NCBI GenBank assembly: GCA_002689905.1
Contig: NZIN01000047.1
Span: 1 to 12,827 of the forward strand
DNA length: 12,827 bases
Source: Rickettsiales bacterium
GTDB taxonomy: Bacteria > Pseudomonadota > Alphaproteobacteria > TMED109
Reading direction: 5' to 3'
Shown: one piece after another, positions 7,368-12,827 of the stretch
Layout: the number at the start of each line of letters is the position of its first letter
Numbering within the stretch: the stretch's first letter is position 1
Notes under the pieces: model-generated
The model's database searches: none
Told to the model about the DNA's origin: nothing
Seen by the model: the letters and a program-made list of their open reading frames with translations, nothing else
Made by a program: the position numbers and the translations under genes

Positions 7368-8212
7368 GATATAATAATAATATTAAAGGCATAAAGTATA
7401 TTATATATGCTTCTTTATGTTTCTCTATAATGTCTTCTTGTATAAAAATTTTATTAGATGAACATAGTGTTATAGAAATAATTTTTTTAAGATCATGCGT
7501 AGCAATATGTATTCTAATACCACTATTAAGATTTAGAGTTTTAAACCTAAAAAAAACTTATTTTAAGTTTCATTTTTTTCGCACTATCTTAGGCCTATCA
7601 GCAATGTTTTTTACTTTTACCGCTCTAAAACATGTTCCTCTTTCAAATGTAACGATAATAAACTTTTCTAAAGTTTTCTTCATAATTCCTTTAGCTGTTT
7701 TATTTTTAAAAGAAGATATAAATGTAAACGCAATTTTTTATATCTTATTAGGTTTTTTTGGAGTAATGATAACCATAGGAGTTGAATTACAGAGTAAATC
7801 TGATTTCATATTCTATATTTATGCCTTAATAGGAGCGTTTTTAATGGCTTTGGTGAAAATATTTATTAAAAAAATTTCCTACATAGAAAAAAGCCTCCAC
7901 ATACAATTTTGGTTCTCATTTTTAAGTTGCTTATTTTTAATTATACCATACCTACTAATGGCAAAGTACCCTAGTTGGCCATCTATATTATTTATTATTA
8001 TAGCAACAATATTTGGCTTGTTGGCTCAATTCTTTACTATTGAAGGTCTTAGAGTTGGTAAATCAACAATTGTAATGCCTTTTGATTTTTTTAGAGTAAT
8101 TTTTGCAAGCATAATAGGAATATCAATTTTTTCAGAAAACATTACTTTGCTTTTTATATTAGGCTCTTCTTTAATACTTATAACAGGAATTCAGCTAAGT
8201 AAAATGAATTAA
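7364..8212 (+). CDS. EamA/DMT family transporter (second of a tandem pair)
   Basis: Integral membrane carrier of 282 residues with about ten helices. It is clearly a diverged paralogue of its upstream neighbour: FLRSCVAICILIPLL corresponds to FFRSFFAVIFIFPWL, VPLSNVTIINFSKVFF to IPLAEATAINFTAPIF, and TIVMPFDFFRVIFASI to TYVLVFDYLRLPFTAI. Substrate unknown; since the repeat-core residues differ between copies, the two may handle different substrates or form a heterodimer. The start is a GTG at 7364 with no Shine-Dalgarno sequence; an in-frame stop at 7355 prevents any longer version, and no ATG lies near the N-terminus. Translation is probably coupled to the gene before it. The stop codon interlocks with the stop of the oppositely oriented DUF3429 gene (shared TTAA at 8209-8212). 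Confidence 0.88.
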   Translation: MRYNNNIKGIKYIIYASLCFSIMSSCIKILLDEHSVIEIIFLRSCVAICILIPLLRFRVLNLKKTYFKFHFFRTILGLSAMFFTFTALKHVPLSNVTIINFSKVFFIIPLAVLFLKEDINVNAIFYILLGFFGVMITIGVELQSKSDFIFYIYALIGAFLMALVKIFIKKISYIEKSLHIQFWFSFLSCLFLIIPYLLMAKYPSWPSILFIIIATIFGLLAQFFTIEGLRVGKSTIVMPFDFFRVIFASIIGISIFSENITLLFILGSSLILITGIQLSKMN

Positions 8213-8646
8213 AATAAAAAAAGTCTAAAAAAAATAACAATTAGAAAAAATGTCAATAAAACATTAAGCCTTATTCTAAGAGTAAAAAACCATTTTGGTA
8301 TAAATTTTTCTTTAAAAAATCTAAGTTCAAAAAATAAGAATGTATTTATTAAAATAATTATAAATATTATTTTGTAGACTGTATCGAAGTTTAAAAATAA
8401 GCTAGTTAATATTAAAACTGATGATGTTACAGAGAATAAAAAAATAAATTTAGAATTATATTTACTTATTAGCGCTATGCCCCAATAAATTCCGCCTAAA
8501 AAAGTAATAATTGTATAAGAGTAAATAATTATTACTTCTACTATATCAAAATAGGTAAAATTAAACCTTACAAAAATAGAGGTAAATAAGTAAGGTATTA
8601 TACCAGAATAGCCAAGTATCTGAGCTATTTTTCTTTCTTGTAAAAT
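8209..8646 (-). CDS. DUF3429-type small membrane protein with no canonical start codon
   Basis: An uninterrupted frame of 147 codons runs from just after the phhB stop (8653) down to TAA 8211-8209, yet contains no ATG or GTG, and its only TTG is near the 3' end. The predicted protein has about five hydrophobic helices. It also carries the DUF3429 hallmarks as I know them: ILGYSGIIPYLF near the start, ITFLGGIYWGIALIS in the second helix, and KWFFTLRIRLNVLLTFFL near the end. Frame integrity plus these motifs argue for a working gene, not a relic. The best start guess is ATT at 8646, giving 145 residues with TAGG 9 nt upstream inside the phhB end; this length suits the family. Alternatives are another non-standard start or readthrough of the phhB stop. 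Function unknown. Confidence 0.72.
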   Translation of the reverse strand: MLQERKIAQILGYSGIIPYLFTSIFVRFNFTYFDIVEVIIIYSYTIITFLGGIYWGIALISKYNSKFIFLFSVTSSVLILTSLFLNFDTVYKIIFIIILINTFLFFELRFFKEKFIPKWFFTLRIRLNVLLTFFLIVIFFRLFLF

Positions 8647-8652
8647 GAACTT

Positions 8653-8934
8653 TTACCTATACCTTTCAAATTGAATATCCATAAATTTTGCTAAAAAAAA
8701 ATCTTTTGAAGTAAGCTTGCCTTTATCATGAGTACTTAATACTATTGAAATTTTATTATACACGTTATTCCATTCTGGATGATGATCAGTTTTTTCTGCC
8801 TCAATTGCAATATAAGTCATCCATGAAAAAGCAGACTTAAAGTCCTCAAAAGTGAATGTTTTTTTTGCAGACTTTTCTAAACCCTTGATTTTCCAATCAT
8901 TGGATTTAAAGTAATTAATTTGGTTTTTAAGCAT
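8653..8934 (-). CDS. phhB: 4a-hydroxytetrahydrobiopterin (pterin-4a-carbinolamine) dehydratase
   Basis: Small cytoplasmic enzyme (93 residues, normal length) that dehydrates 4a-hydroxytetrahydropterin during cofactor recycling; in some bacteria relatives work with molybdopterin or other pterins. EKTDHHPEWNNVYNKISIVL (47-66), followed by STHDKGKLTSKDFFLA, is the family signature. His51 and His52 plus His69 correspond to the catalytic histidine set. A strong AGGAG (8944-8940) lies 5 nt before the ATG. No phenylalanine hydroxylase gene is in the window, so its partner is unknown. It is probably the first gene of a two-gene unit with the DUF3429 protein, whose frame continues in phase beyond the single TAA stop. 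Confidence 0.93.
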   Translation of the reverse strand: MLKNQINYFKSNDWKIKGLEKSAKKTFTFEDFKSAFSWMTYIAIEAEKTDHHPEWNNVYNKISIVLSTHDKGKLTSKDFFLAKFMDIQFERYR

Positions 8935-8959
8935 ATAATCTCCTATAAAAAATCAATTC

Positions 8960-8989
8960 TTGAATATTACATGCAAAATATCATATATT
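8960..8989 (+). promoter_or_regulatory. Possible sigma70-type promoter of the BI-1 gene
   Basis: TTGAAT (8960-8965) and TATATT (8984-8989) separated by 18 bp, in the divergent gap between phhB and the BI-1 family gene. Transcription would begin near 8996, giving a leader of about 30 nt that contains the GGAG ribosome site at 9016-9019. This is the best -35/-10 pair I found in the window, but still only a motif match. Confidence 0.4.
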
Positions 8990-9015
8990 AAATATATATT
9001 TATTAATTATTTAAT

Positions 9016-9019
9016 GGAG
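9016..9019 (+). promoter_or_regulatory. Shine-Dalgarno that sets the BI-1 start
   Basis: GGAG sits 6 nt before the ATG at 9026. It decides against the longer open frame that begins at a TTG at 8960, which would add 22 residues unlike family N-termini and would overlap the likely promoter. Confidence 0.7.
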
Positions 9020-9025
9020 TTTCAA

Positions 9026-9760
9026 ATGGCATTTGGTAAGTACACCAACGATCACAATGTGAGATCAAGAGCCTCTTCTTTGTCTTCTACAGATGAGGGT
9101 TTAAGGAAGTTTATGTTAAAAGTTTACGGTTATATGTCTGCAGGTCTAGGAATTACAGGAGTTATAGCATATCTTTTTGCTAACGCCTTTGTTTCTGGAA
9201 ATGCAGTAGTAGTTTCTTTAATGCAGGGTCCATTAGCTTTTGTGGTAATGTTTGCTCCACTAGGTATTATTTTGTGGATGAGTTTTGGCATTAATAAAAT
9301 GAAAGCTAAAACTGCACAAAATCTGTTTTGGTTATTAGCAGCTTGTTATGGTATTTCACTGGCTAGCATATTTTTAGTTTATACGGGAGCAACAATTGCC
9401 AGAGTATTTTTCATTGCTTCGTCAATGTTTTTAACTATGAGTATTTGGGGTTATACGACTAAAAGATCATTAGCAAAAATGGGTAGTTTTTTGATGATGG
9501 GTTTAATAGGTTTAATAATTGCTTCGATAGTGAACATATTTCTAGGATCTTCTGCACTACAATTTGCGATGTCAATAATTGGCGTAATAATATTTGCAGG
9601 ATTAACAGCGTATGACACTCAAGTTATTAAGGAGATCTATGTTGCAAATGAAAACACCGAAGACTCAACTAAAAAGGCTGTTATGGGTGCTCTAAAATTA
9701 TATTTAGATTTACTCTTGCTTTTTCAGTATCTATTAATGCTTTTTGGTAATAGAGAATAA
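9026..9760 (+). CDS. Bax inhibitor-1 / YccA family membrane protein
   Basis: Inner-membrane protein of 244 residues with about seven helices, the normal size for bacterial BI-1 relatives (YbhL, YccA). The soluble N-terminus ends in GLRKFMLKVYGYMSAGLGITG, which closely resembles alphaproteobacterial members. GLTAYDTQVIKEIY and LKLYLDLLLLFQYLLMLFGNRE, near the C-terminus, carry the two conserved aspartates which in the Bacillus homologue YetJ form the calcium/proton-sensitive latch. YccA itself modulates the FtsH protease, so either membrane-protein quality control or ion leak is possible; the sequence does not decide. The start follows from the GGAG 6 nt upstream of 9026. A hairpin (9768-9797) follows the stop by 7 nt and lies between this gene and prpE. 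Confidence 0.92.
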   Translation: MAFGKYTNDHNVRSRASSLSSTDEGLRKFMLKVYGYMSAGLGITGVIAYLFANAFVSGNAVVVSLMQGPLAFVVMFAPLGIILWMSFGINKMKAKTAQNLFWLLAACYGISLASIFLVYTGATIARVFFIASSMFLTMSIWGYTTKRSLAKMGSFLMMGLIGLIIASIVNIFLGSSALQFAMSIIGVIIFAGLTAYDTQVIKEIYVANENTEDSTKKAVMGALKLYLDLLLLFQYLLMLFGNRE

Positions 9761-9767
9761 TTTAATC

Positions 9768-9797
9768 AGGGCAAGTATATGAAAATATATTTGCCCT
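9768..9797 (+). terminator. 13-bp GAAA-loop hairpin between BI-1 gene and prpE
   Basis: Arms 9768-9780 (agggcaagtatat) and 9785-9797 (atatatttgccct) pair over 13 positions with one G-U wobble around a GAAA tetraloop. No T run follows on the plus strand, so it is a poor intrinsic terminator. It more likely acts as a partial stop, a 3'-end stabiliser for the BI-1 message or a control element for prpE, whose ATG begins 10 nt later. Confidence 0.5.
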
Positions 9798-9807
9798 CAA
9801 CTAGACC

Positions 9808-11682
9808 ATGTCTTATGAAAAAAATTATTTAGCTTGGCAAAAAAATCCCTTATCTTTTTGGAAAGAAAAGTCTAAAGCGATATCTTGGATAGAACCCTTT
9901 ACAAAAACACTTCATACAGAAAATAATAAAAGTACTTGGTTTTATGAGGGCAAACTTAATACCTGCTATAACTGTATTGATAGACATGTAGAAAATGGTC
10001 ATGGTGAAAAAGTTTCCCTAATTTATGATAGCCCTATAACTAACACGAAACGAAAAATTAATTATAAAGAATTATTATCTAAAGTTTCATCATTGGCTGC
10101 CTCTTTAAGTAAATTAGGTGTTAGAAAAGGGGACACAGTAATTATTTACATGCCTATGATTCCCGAAGTAATTTTTTCCATGTTAGCTTGCGCGAGAATT
10201 GGGGCAATACATTCTGTTGTTTTTGGAGGGTTTGCTTCAAAAGAATTGGCAAGTAGAATTTCTGACGTTACTCCAAAAGTTATAGTATCAGCTAGCTGTG
10301 GGTTAGAACCTAATAAAATAATAAATTACAAAAAGATACTAGATGAAGCACTGACTTTTACTTCTCATAAACCTCTAAAAAAAGTGATATATCAAAGGGA
10401 ACAATATTTATGTAATTTAGATCAGCCTACTGATATTTCTTGGGATGATTTTATTGATTGTTCTTCGCGCATTGATTGTATCCCTGTTGACTCTAATGAT
10501 CCATTATATATTCTACATACCTCTGGAACCACAGGCGTACCAAAGGGTATTGTGAGAACTAATGGCGGACATGCTGTTGCATTATATAATAGCATGAAGA
10601 TGACTTATGATATTACAGAGAATGATGTATTTTGGGCTGCCTCTGATGTAGGTTGGGTAGTGGGACACTCTTATATAGTTTATGCTCCTTTATTACTAGG
10701 ATGTAGCACAGTCTTGTATGAAGGAAAACCGGTAGGAACACCTGATTCTGGACAGTTTTGGAGGGTTATTTCTGAACACAAAGTTAAAACAATGTTTACT
10801 GCACCTACTGCTATTAGAGCTATAAAAAAAGAAGATGCCCAAGGTCAGCAGGTTAAAAAGTATAACCTTTCATCACTAAAATATATATTTTTAGCTGGGG
10901 AAAGAGCTGATCCAGAGAGTATAAAATGGACTATGAACATTACAAAAAAACCTGTTATTGATCATTGGTGGCAAACCGAAACTGGATGGTCTATAGCAGG
11001 TAATTTTCCTGAATACGAATTATTTGACATCCTGCATGGTTCTACTGGTAAGGCAGCTGTAGGTTACTCTGTAGTTGTTCTCAATGATAAAGGAAAAGAA
11101 CTAGCTCGAGAAAAAATGGGTAACTTAGCAATTAGACTTCCTCTTCCTCCAGGATGTAGTTCGCAGATTTGGAATAGTGCTAATAGGTTTTATGAAGCTT
11201 ATCTGAAAAAGTATCCTGGTTATTATGATACTTCAGACGCCGGAATAATTAATAATGATGGATATATTTCTGTAATGTCTAGAACAGATGATATTATTAA
11301 TTGTGCAGGACACAGAATTTCTACAGGATCTATAGAAGAAATTTTAACACAACATGAAGACGTAGCTGAGTGTGCCGTAATAGGAATGAATGATAATTTA
11401 AAAGGTCAGGTACCAGTTGGTATTTTAGTCCTGAATAATTCATGTATTAAATCAGAAGATGAAGTTGTTAACGAAACAATAGATTTAGTAAGAGAAAAAT
11501 TAGGGCCTGTAGCTTCTTATAAAAAATCACTAATTGTTACAAACTTACCAAAAACAAGATCAGGTAAAATACTTAGATCTACTATATCCAATATTTTAAA
11601 TAAAACAGAATATAAAACTCCTGCTACTATTGAAGACATCAATACTCTTGAACTAATAAAAAAGTTAAGTAACTTAATTTAA
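9808..11682 (+). CDS. prpE: Propionyl-CoA synthetase-like acyl-CoA synthetase (AMP-forming)
   Basis: Cytoplasmic ANL-superfamily enzyme of 624 residues that activates a short carboxylate, most likely propionate, to its CoA thioester via an acyl-AMP. Domains in order: ACS N-terminal region (about 1-60), AMP-binding core (about 70-500) with P-loop HTSGTTGVPKG (237-247), DHWWQTETGW (385-394), YDTSDAG (473-479) and SRTDDIINCAGHRIS (491-505), then the mobile C-terminal domain with RSGKILRS, whose Lys587 is the catalytic and acetylation-regulated lysine of the family. GLEPNKIINYKKILDEAL (165-182) and the Trp of QTETGW, where acetyl-CoA synthetases have Gly, favour PrpE over Acs. No methylcitrate or propionyl-CoA carboxylase gene is adjacent. 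The ATG has no Shine-Dalgarno sequence and follows a hairpin by 10 nt. The gene abuts the Nudix gene stop to stop. Confidence 0.9.
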   Translation: MSYEKNYLAWQKNPLSFWKEKSKAISWIEPFTKTLHTENNKSTWFYEGKLNTCYNCIDRHVENGHGEKVSLIYDSPITNTKRKINYKELLSKVSSLAASLSKLGVRKGDTVIIYMPMIPEVIFSMLACARIGAIHSVVFGGFASKELASRISDVTPKVIVSASCGLEPNKIINYKKILDEALTFTSHKPLKKVIYQREQYLCNLDQPTDISWDDFIDCSSRIDCIPVDSNDPLYILHTSGTTGVPKGIVRTNGGHAVALYNSMKMTYDITENDVFWAASDVGWVVGHSYIVYAPLLLGCSTVLYEGKPVGTPDSGQFWRVISEHKVKTMFTAPTAIRAIKKEDAQGQQVKKYNLSSLKYIFLAGERADPESIKWTMNITKKPVIDHWWQTETGWSIAGNFPEYELFDILHGSTGKAAVGYSVVVLNDKGKELAREKMGNLAIRLPLPPGCSSQIWNSANRFYEAYLKKYPGYYDTSDAGIINNDGYISVMSRTDDIINCAGHRISTGSIEEILTQHEDVAECAVIGMNDNLKGQVPVGILVLNNSCIKSEDEVVNETIDLVREKLGPVASYKKSLIVTNLPKTRSGKILRSTISNILNKTEYKTPATIEDINTLELIKKLSNLI

Positions 11683-12522
11683 TTAAACTCTAAGTATCTC
11701 TTCATAGTTTTTTTCATTCTTATTTGTCATTAGTCCATGTCTTATTAAAAAATGGGCAAAGACTAAAGAACAGTTACTTTTAACCAAATCTGTTTCCTGT
11801 ATTAGTTTTAAAACTTCTTTCCAGTCCATTAGTTTAAAGTCTTCTACTTCACCATCTGAGCAAGTTGGTTTAAAACTTTCATCTACTTCCATATCAAATA
11901 AATACAAGGTATCTCTTCTAATTGAATATTCTTTATTCTTCCAATTATAGTTTATTGTTCCAGTGAGCTTCGTATATTTAAAGTCTTTAGCTGATATTCC
12001 TGCTTCCTCATAAGCTTCTCTTTTTATGGCAGAATAAATATCTTCACCAGCTTTAATACCACCTGCTACGGTATTATCAAGTTTAGATGGTTCAACTAAT
12101 TTACTTTTACTTCTTTTAGGAACCCATAGCTTGTAAGAATTTTTATTTTTAACATATGCTATTAAATGAACTCCGTATCCTCTTATACCTAAAATTTCTA
12201 CTAAACCTCTATCTAGCCTAAAGAGTTCTTTACTATCAATACTTTTTTTACATGAAAATAACTCCTTAGACAATGCTGATAGTTTACCTTTTTGGTATAA
12301 AATTTTTGCAATTTCTAAAGCTTTTTTATTTAACTTAATTTGACTTCTGTCTTTAAAATACACAGCTCCATTAATTAAATTAATACCATCTATATTAAGC
12401 ATTAAGCTCTTAGCTATGTCTTTATGAATATATCCTATCTTATGTTGGCAACATATTAATTCGTAATGATTGTCGTCTTTTACAAAATTATTTAACTCTC
12501 TAAACTTACTTAATAAAGACAA
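11683..12522 (-). CDS. DUF4743-Nudix hydrolase (thiamine-pyrophosphokinase-associated type)
   Basis: Protein of 279 residues: an N-terminal DUF4743-like region (about 1-110) followed by a Nudix domain. The Nudix box GGIKAGEDIYSAIKRE-AYEEAGI (154-176) is complete, with Glu160, Arg168, Glu169, Glu172 and Glu173 in place for metal and pyrophosphate chemistry. LWVPKRS and KLDNTVAGG just before it are characteristic of the branch related to fungal Tnr3/YJR142W. Those proteins remove oxidatively damaged thiamine diphosphate, so a metabolite-repair role is plausible but inferred. The start is a TTG at 12522 because no in-frame ATG or GTG occurs before residue 41. It lies 4 nt after the accA stop, implying cotranscription and coupled translation. 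Its stop directly abuts that of prpE. Confidence 0.87.
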   Translation of the reverse strand: MSLLSKFRELNNFVKDDNHYELICCQHKIGYIHKDIAKSLMLNIDGINLINGAVYFKDRSQIKLNKKALEIAKILYQKGKLSALSKELFSCKKSIDSKELFRLDRGLVEILGIRGYGVHLIAYVKNKNSYKLWVPKRSKSKLVEPSKLDNTVAGGIKAGEDIYSAIKREAYEEAGISAKDFKYTKLTGTINYNWKNKEYSIRRDTLYLFDMEVDESFKPTCSDGEVEDFKLMDWKEVLKLIQETDLVKSNCSLVFAHFLIRHGLMTNKNEKNYEEILRV

Positions 12523-12526
12523 ATCT

Positions 12527-12827
12527 TTAAACTCTTAACTCTGAACCATACTGTAAATATTTTTTTCTTCTAAGGGAAAGTAAACTTATTTTTTTGTTAC
12601 TATTTTGCAAATTCTCTAGATTTTTTATTAAACTACCTTTTACACTTTCCATTATTGATTCAGGTTTTCTGTGAGCTCCTCCAAGAGGCTCTTTAATAAT
12701 TTCATCTATAACTTGCAATTTTATAAGATCATTCGCAGTTAGTTTCAGGCTATTAGCTGCTATCTCGTCAAACCCTTCTTTCTTCCATAAAATTGAAGCA
12801 CAACCCTCTGGAGATATTACAGAATAA
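12527..12827 (-). CDS. accA: Acetyl-CoA carboxylase carboxyltransferase subunit alpha, 5' end missing
   Basis: C-terminal ~99 residues of AccA, the alpha carboxyltransferase subunit that with AccD moves carboxyl from biotin-BCCP to acetyl-CoA to form malonyl-CoA for fatty acid synthesis. The frame stays open to the window edge. The fragment begins YSVISPEGCASILW and continues LKLTANDLIKLQVIDEIIKEPLGGAHR, both near-invariant AccA signatures. A lysine-rich helix follows, ending in RRKKYLQYG as in other alphaproteobacterial AccA. The TTG at 12718 is an internal Leu codon, not a start. It is the upstream partner of the DUF4743-Nudix gene, 4 nt away. Confidence 0.95.
   Translation of the reverse strand, partial: YSVISPEGCASILWKKEGFDEIAANSLKLTANDLIKLQVIDEIIKEPLGGAHRKPESIMESVKGSLIKNLENLQNSNKKISLLSLRRKKYLQYGSELRV

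Noticed and set aside
8213..8652. Apparent 440-bp empty or decayed region after the DMT pair
   Set aside because: The minus strand is open throughout with DUF3429-like motifs, so I treat it as an intact gene lacking a standard start, not as spacer or pseudogene.
8960..9025. Longer N-terminus for the BI-1 protein from a TTG at 8960
   Set aside because: It has no ribosome site, would overlap the likely promoter, and GGAG 6 nt before the ATG at 9026 fits the family N-terminus.
11677..11690. TTTAATTAAA palindrome at the prpE/Nudix junction as an operator or terminator
   Set aside because: It arises from two abutting TAA stops in AT-rich DNA, is too short for a stable hairpin and has no T run.
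12527..12718. A separate 63-residue gene starting at TTG 12718
   Set aside because: The frame continues upstream to the window edge with unmistakable AccA sequence; the TTG is an internal codon.
1..12827. CRISPR array, tRNA, insertion sequence, prophage or defence system
   Set aside because: No regularly spaced repeats, cloverleaf-like segments, transposase or integrase motifs or phage genes were seen on either strand; every sizeable stretch is accounted for by metabolic or housekeeping genes.

Overview
The window looks like a stretch of chromosome from a streamlined, very AT-rich alphaproteobacterium, probably a marine SAR11-like or similar small-genome lineage. Three things point there: the base composition (well under 40% G+C by eye), near-absent intergenic space, and the alphaproteobacterial block invasion-associated-locus-B protein / rlmN / argG. 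The taxon is inferred from gene content and composition only. I see no mobile element, tRNA, rRNA, CRISPR array or phage gene. This is core and metabolic chromosome, not an island.

Layout. Positions 1-935 hold the 3' part of an ammonium transporter (+), closed by a good hairpin terminator, followed by a YggT-family membrane protein (+, 1002-1301). A leftward block follows, transcribed in the order IalB-like periplasmic protein (4050) > rlmN > argG (ending at 1288). Diverging from it is a zinc-free quinone-oxidoreductase-type reductase (+, 4118-5092). It meets the leftward scoA-scoB pair (3-oxoacid CoA-transferase, 6412-5085). Two tandem EamA/DMT transporters (+, 6457-8212) then converge on a leftward pair: phhB (pterin carbinolamine dehydratase, 8934-8653) and a small membrane protein of the DUF3429 type (about 8646-8209). 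The latter ORF is intact but has no ATG, GTG or TTG start codon in a usable position, so ordinary gene callers would leave 8213-8652 empty. A BI-1/YccA-family membrane protein (+, 9026-9760) and a propionyl-CoA synthetase-like enzyme (prpE, +, 9808-11682) follow. The window ends with a leftward DUF4743-Nudix hydrolase and the 3' part of accA (acetyl-CoA carboxylase alpha subunit).

How the genes fit together. ScoAB, PrpE and AccA all act on short-chain acyl-CoA: ketoacid activation, propionate or other short-acid activation, and malonyl-CoA formation. Amt brings in ammonium, and ArgG spends nitrogen on arginine synthesis. The others are housekeeping (RlmN, YggT, BI-1) or unassigned (IalB-like, DUF3429, the DMT pair).

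Most unusual points: (1) the DUF3429 ORF without a canonical start, in the same frame as phhB and separated from it by one TAA; (2) a stop/start chain (ATGA, 7-codon mini-ORF, GTGA) joining the two DMT genes; (3) four convergent gene pairs that touch or overlap at their stop codons with no terminator between them; (4) a 13-bp GAAA-loop hairpin ending 10 nt before the prpE start, which has no Shine-Dalgarno sequence.
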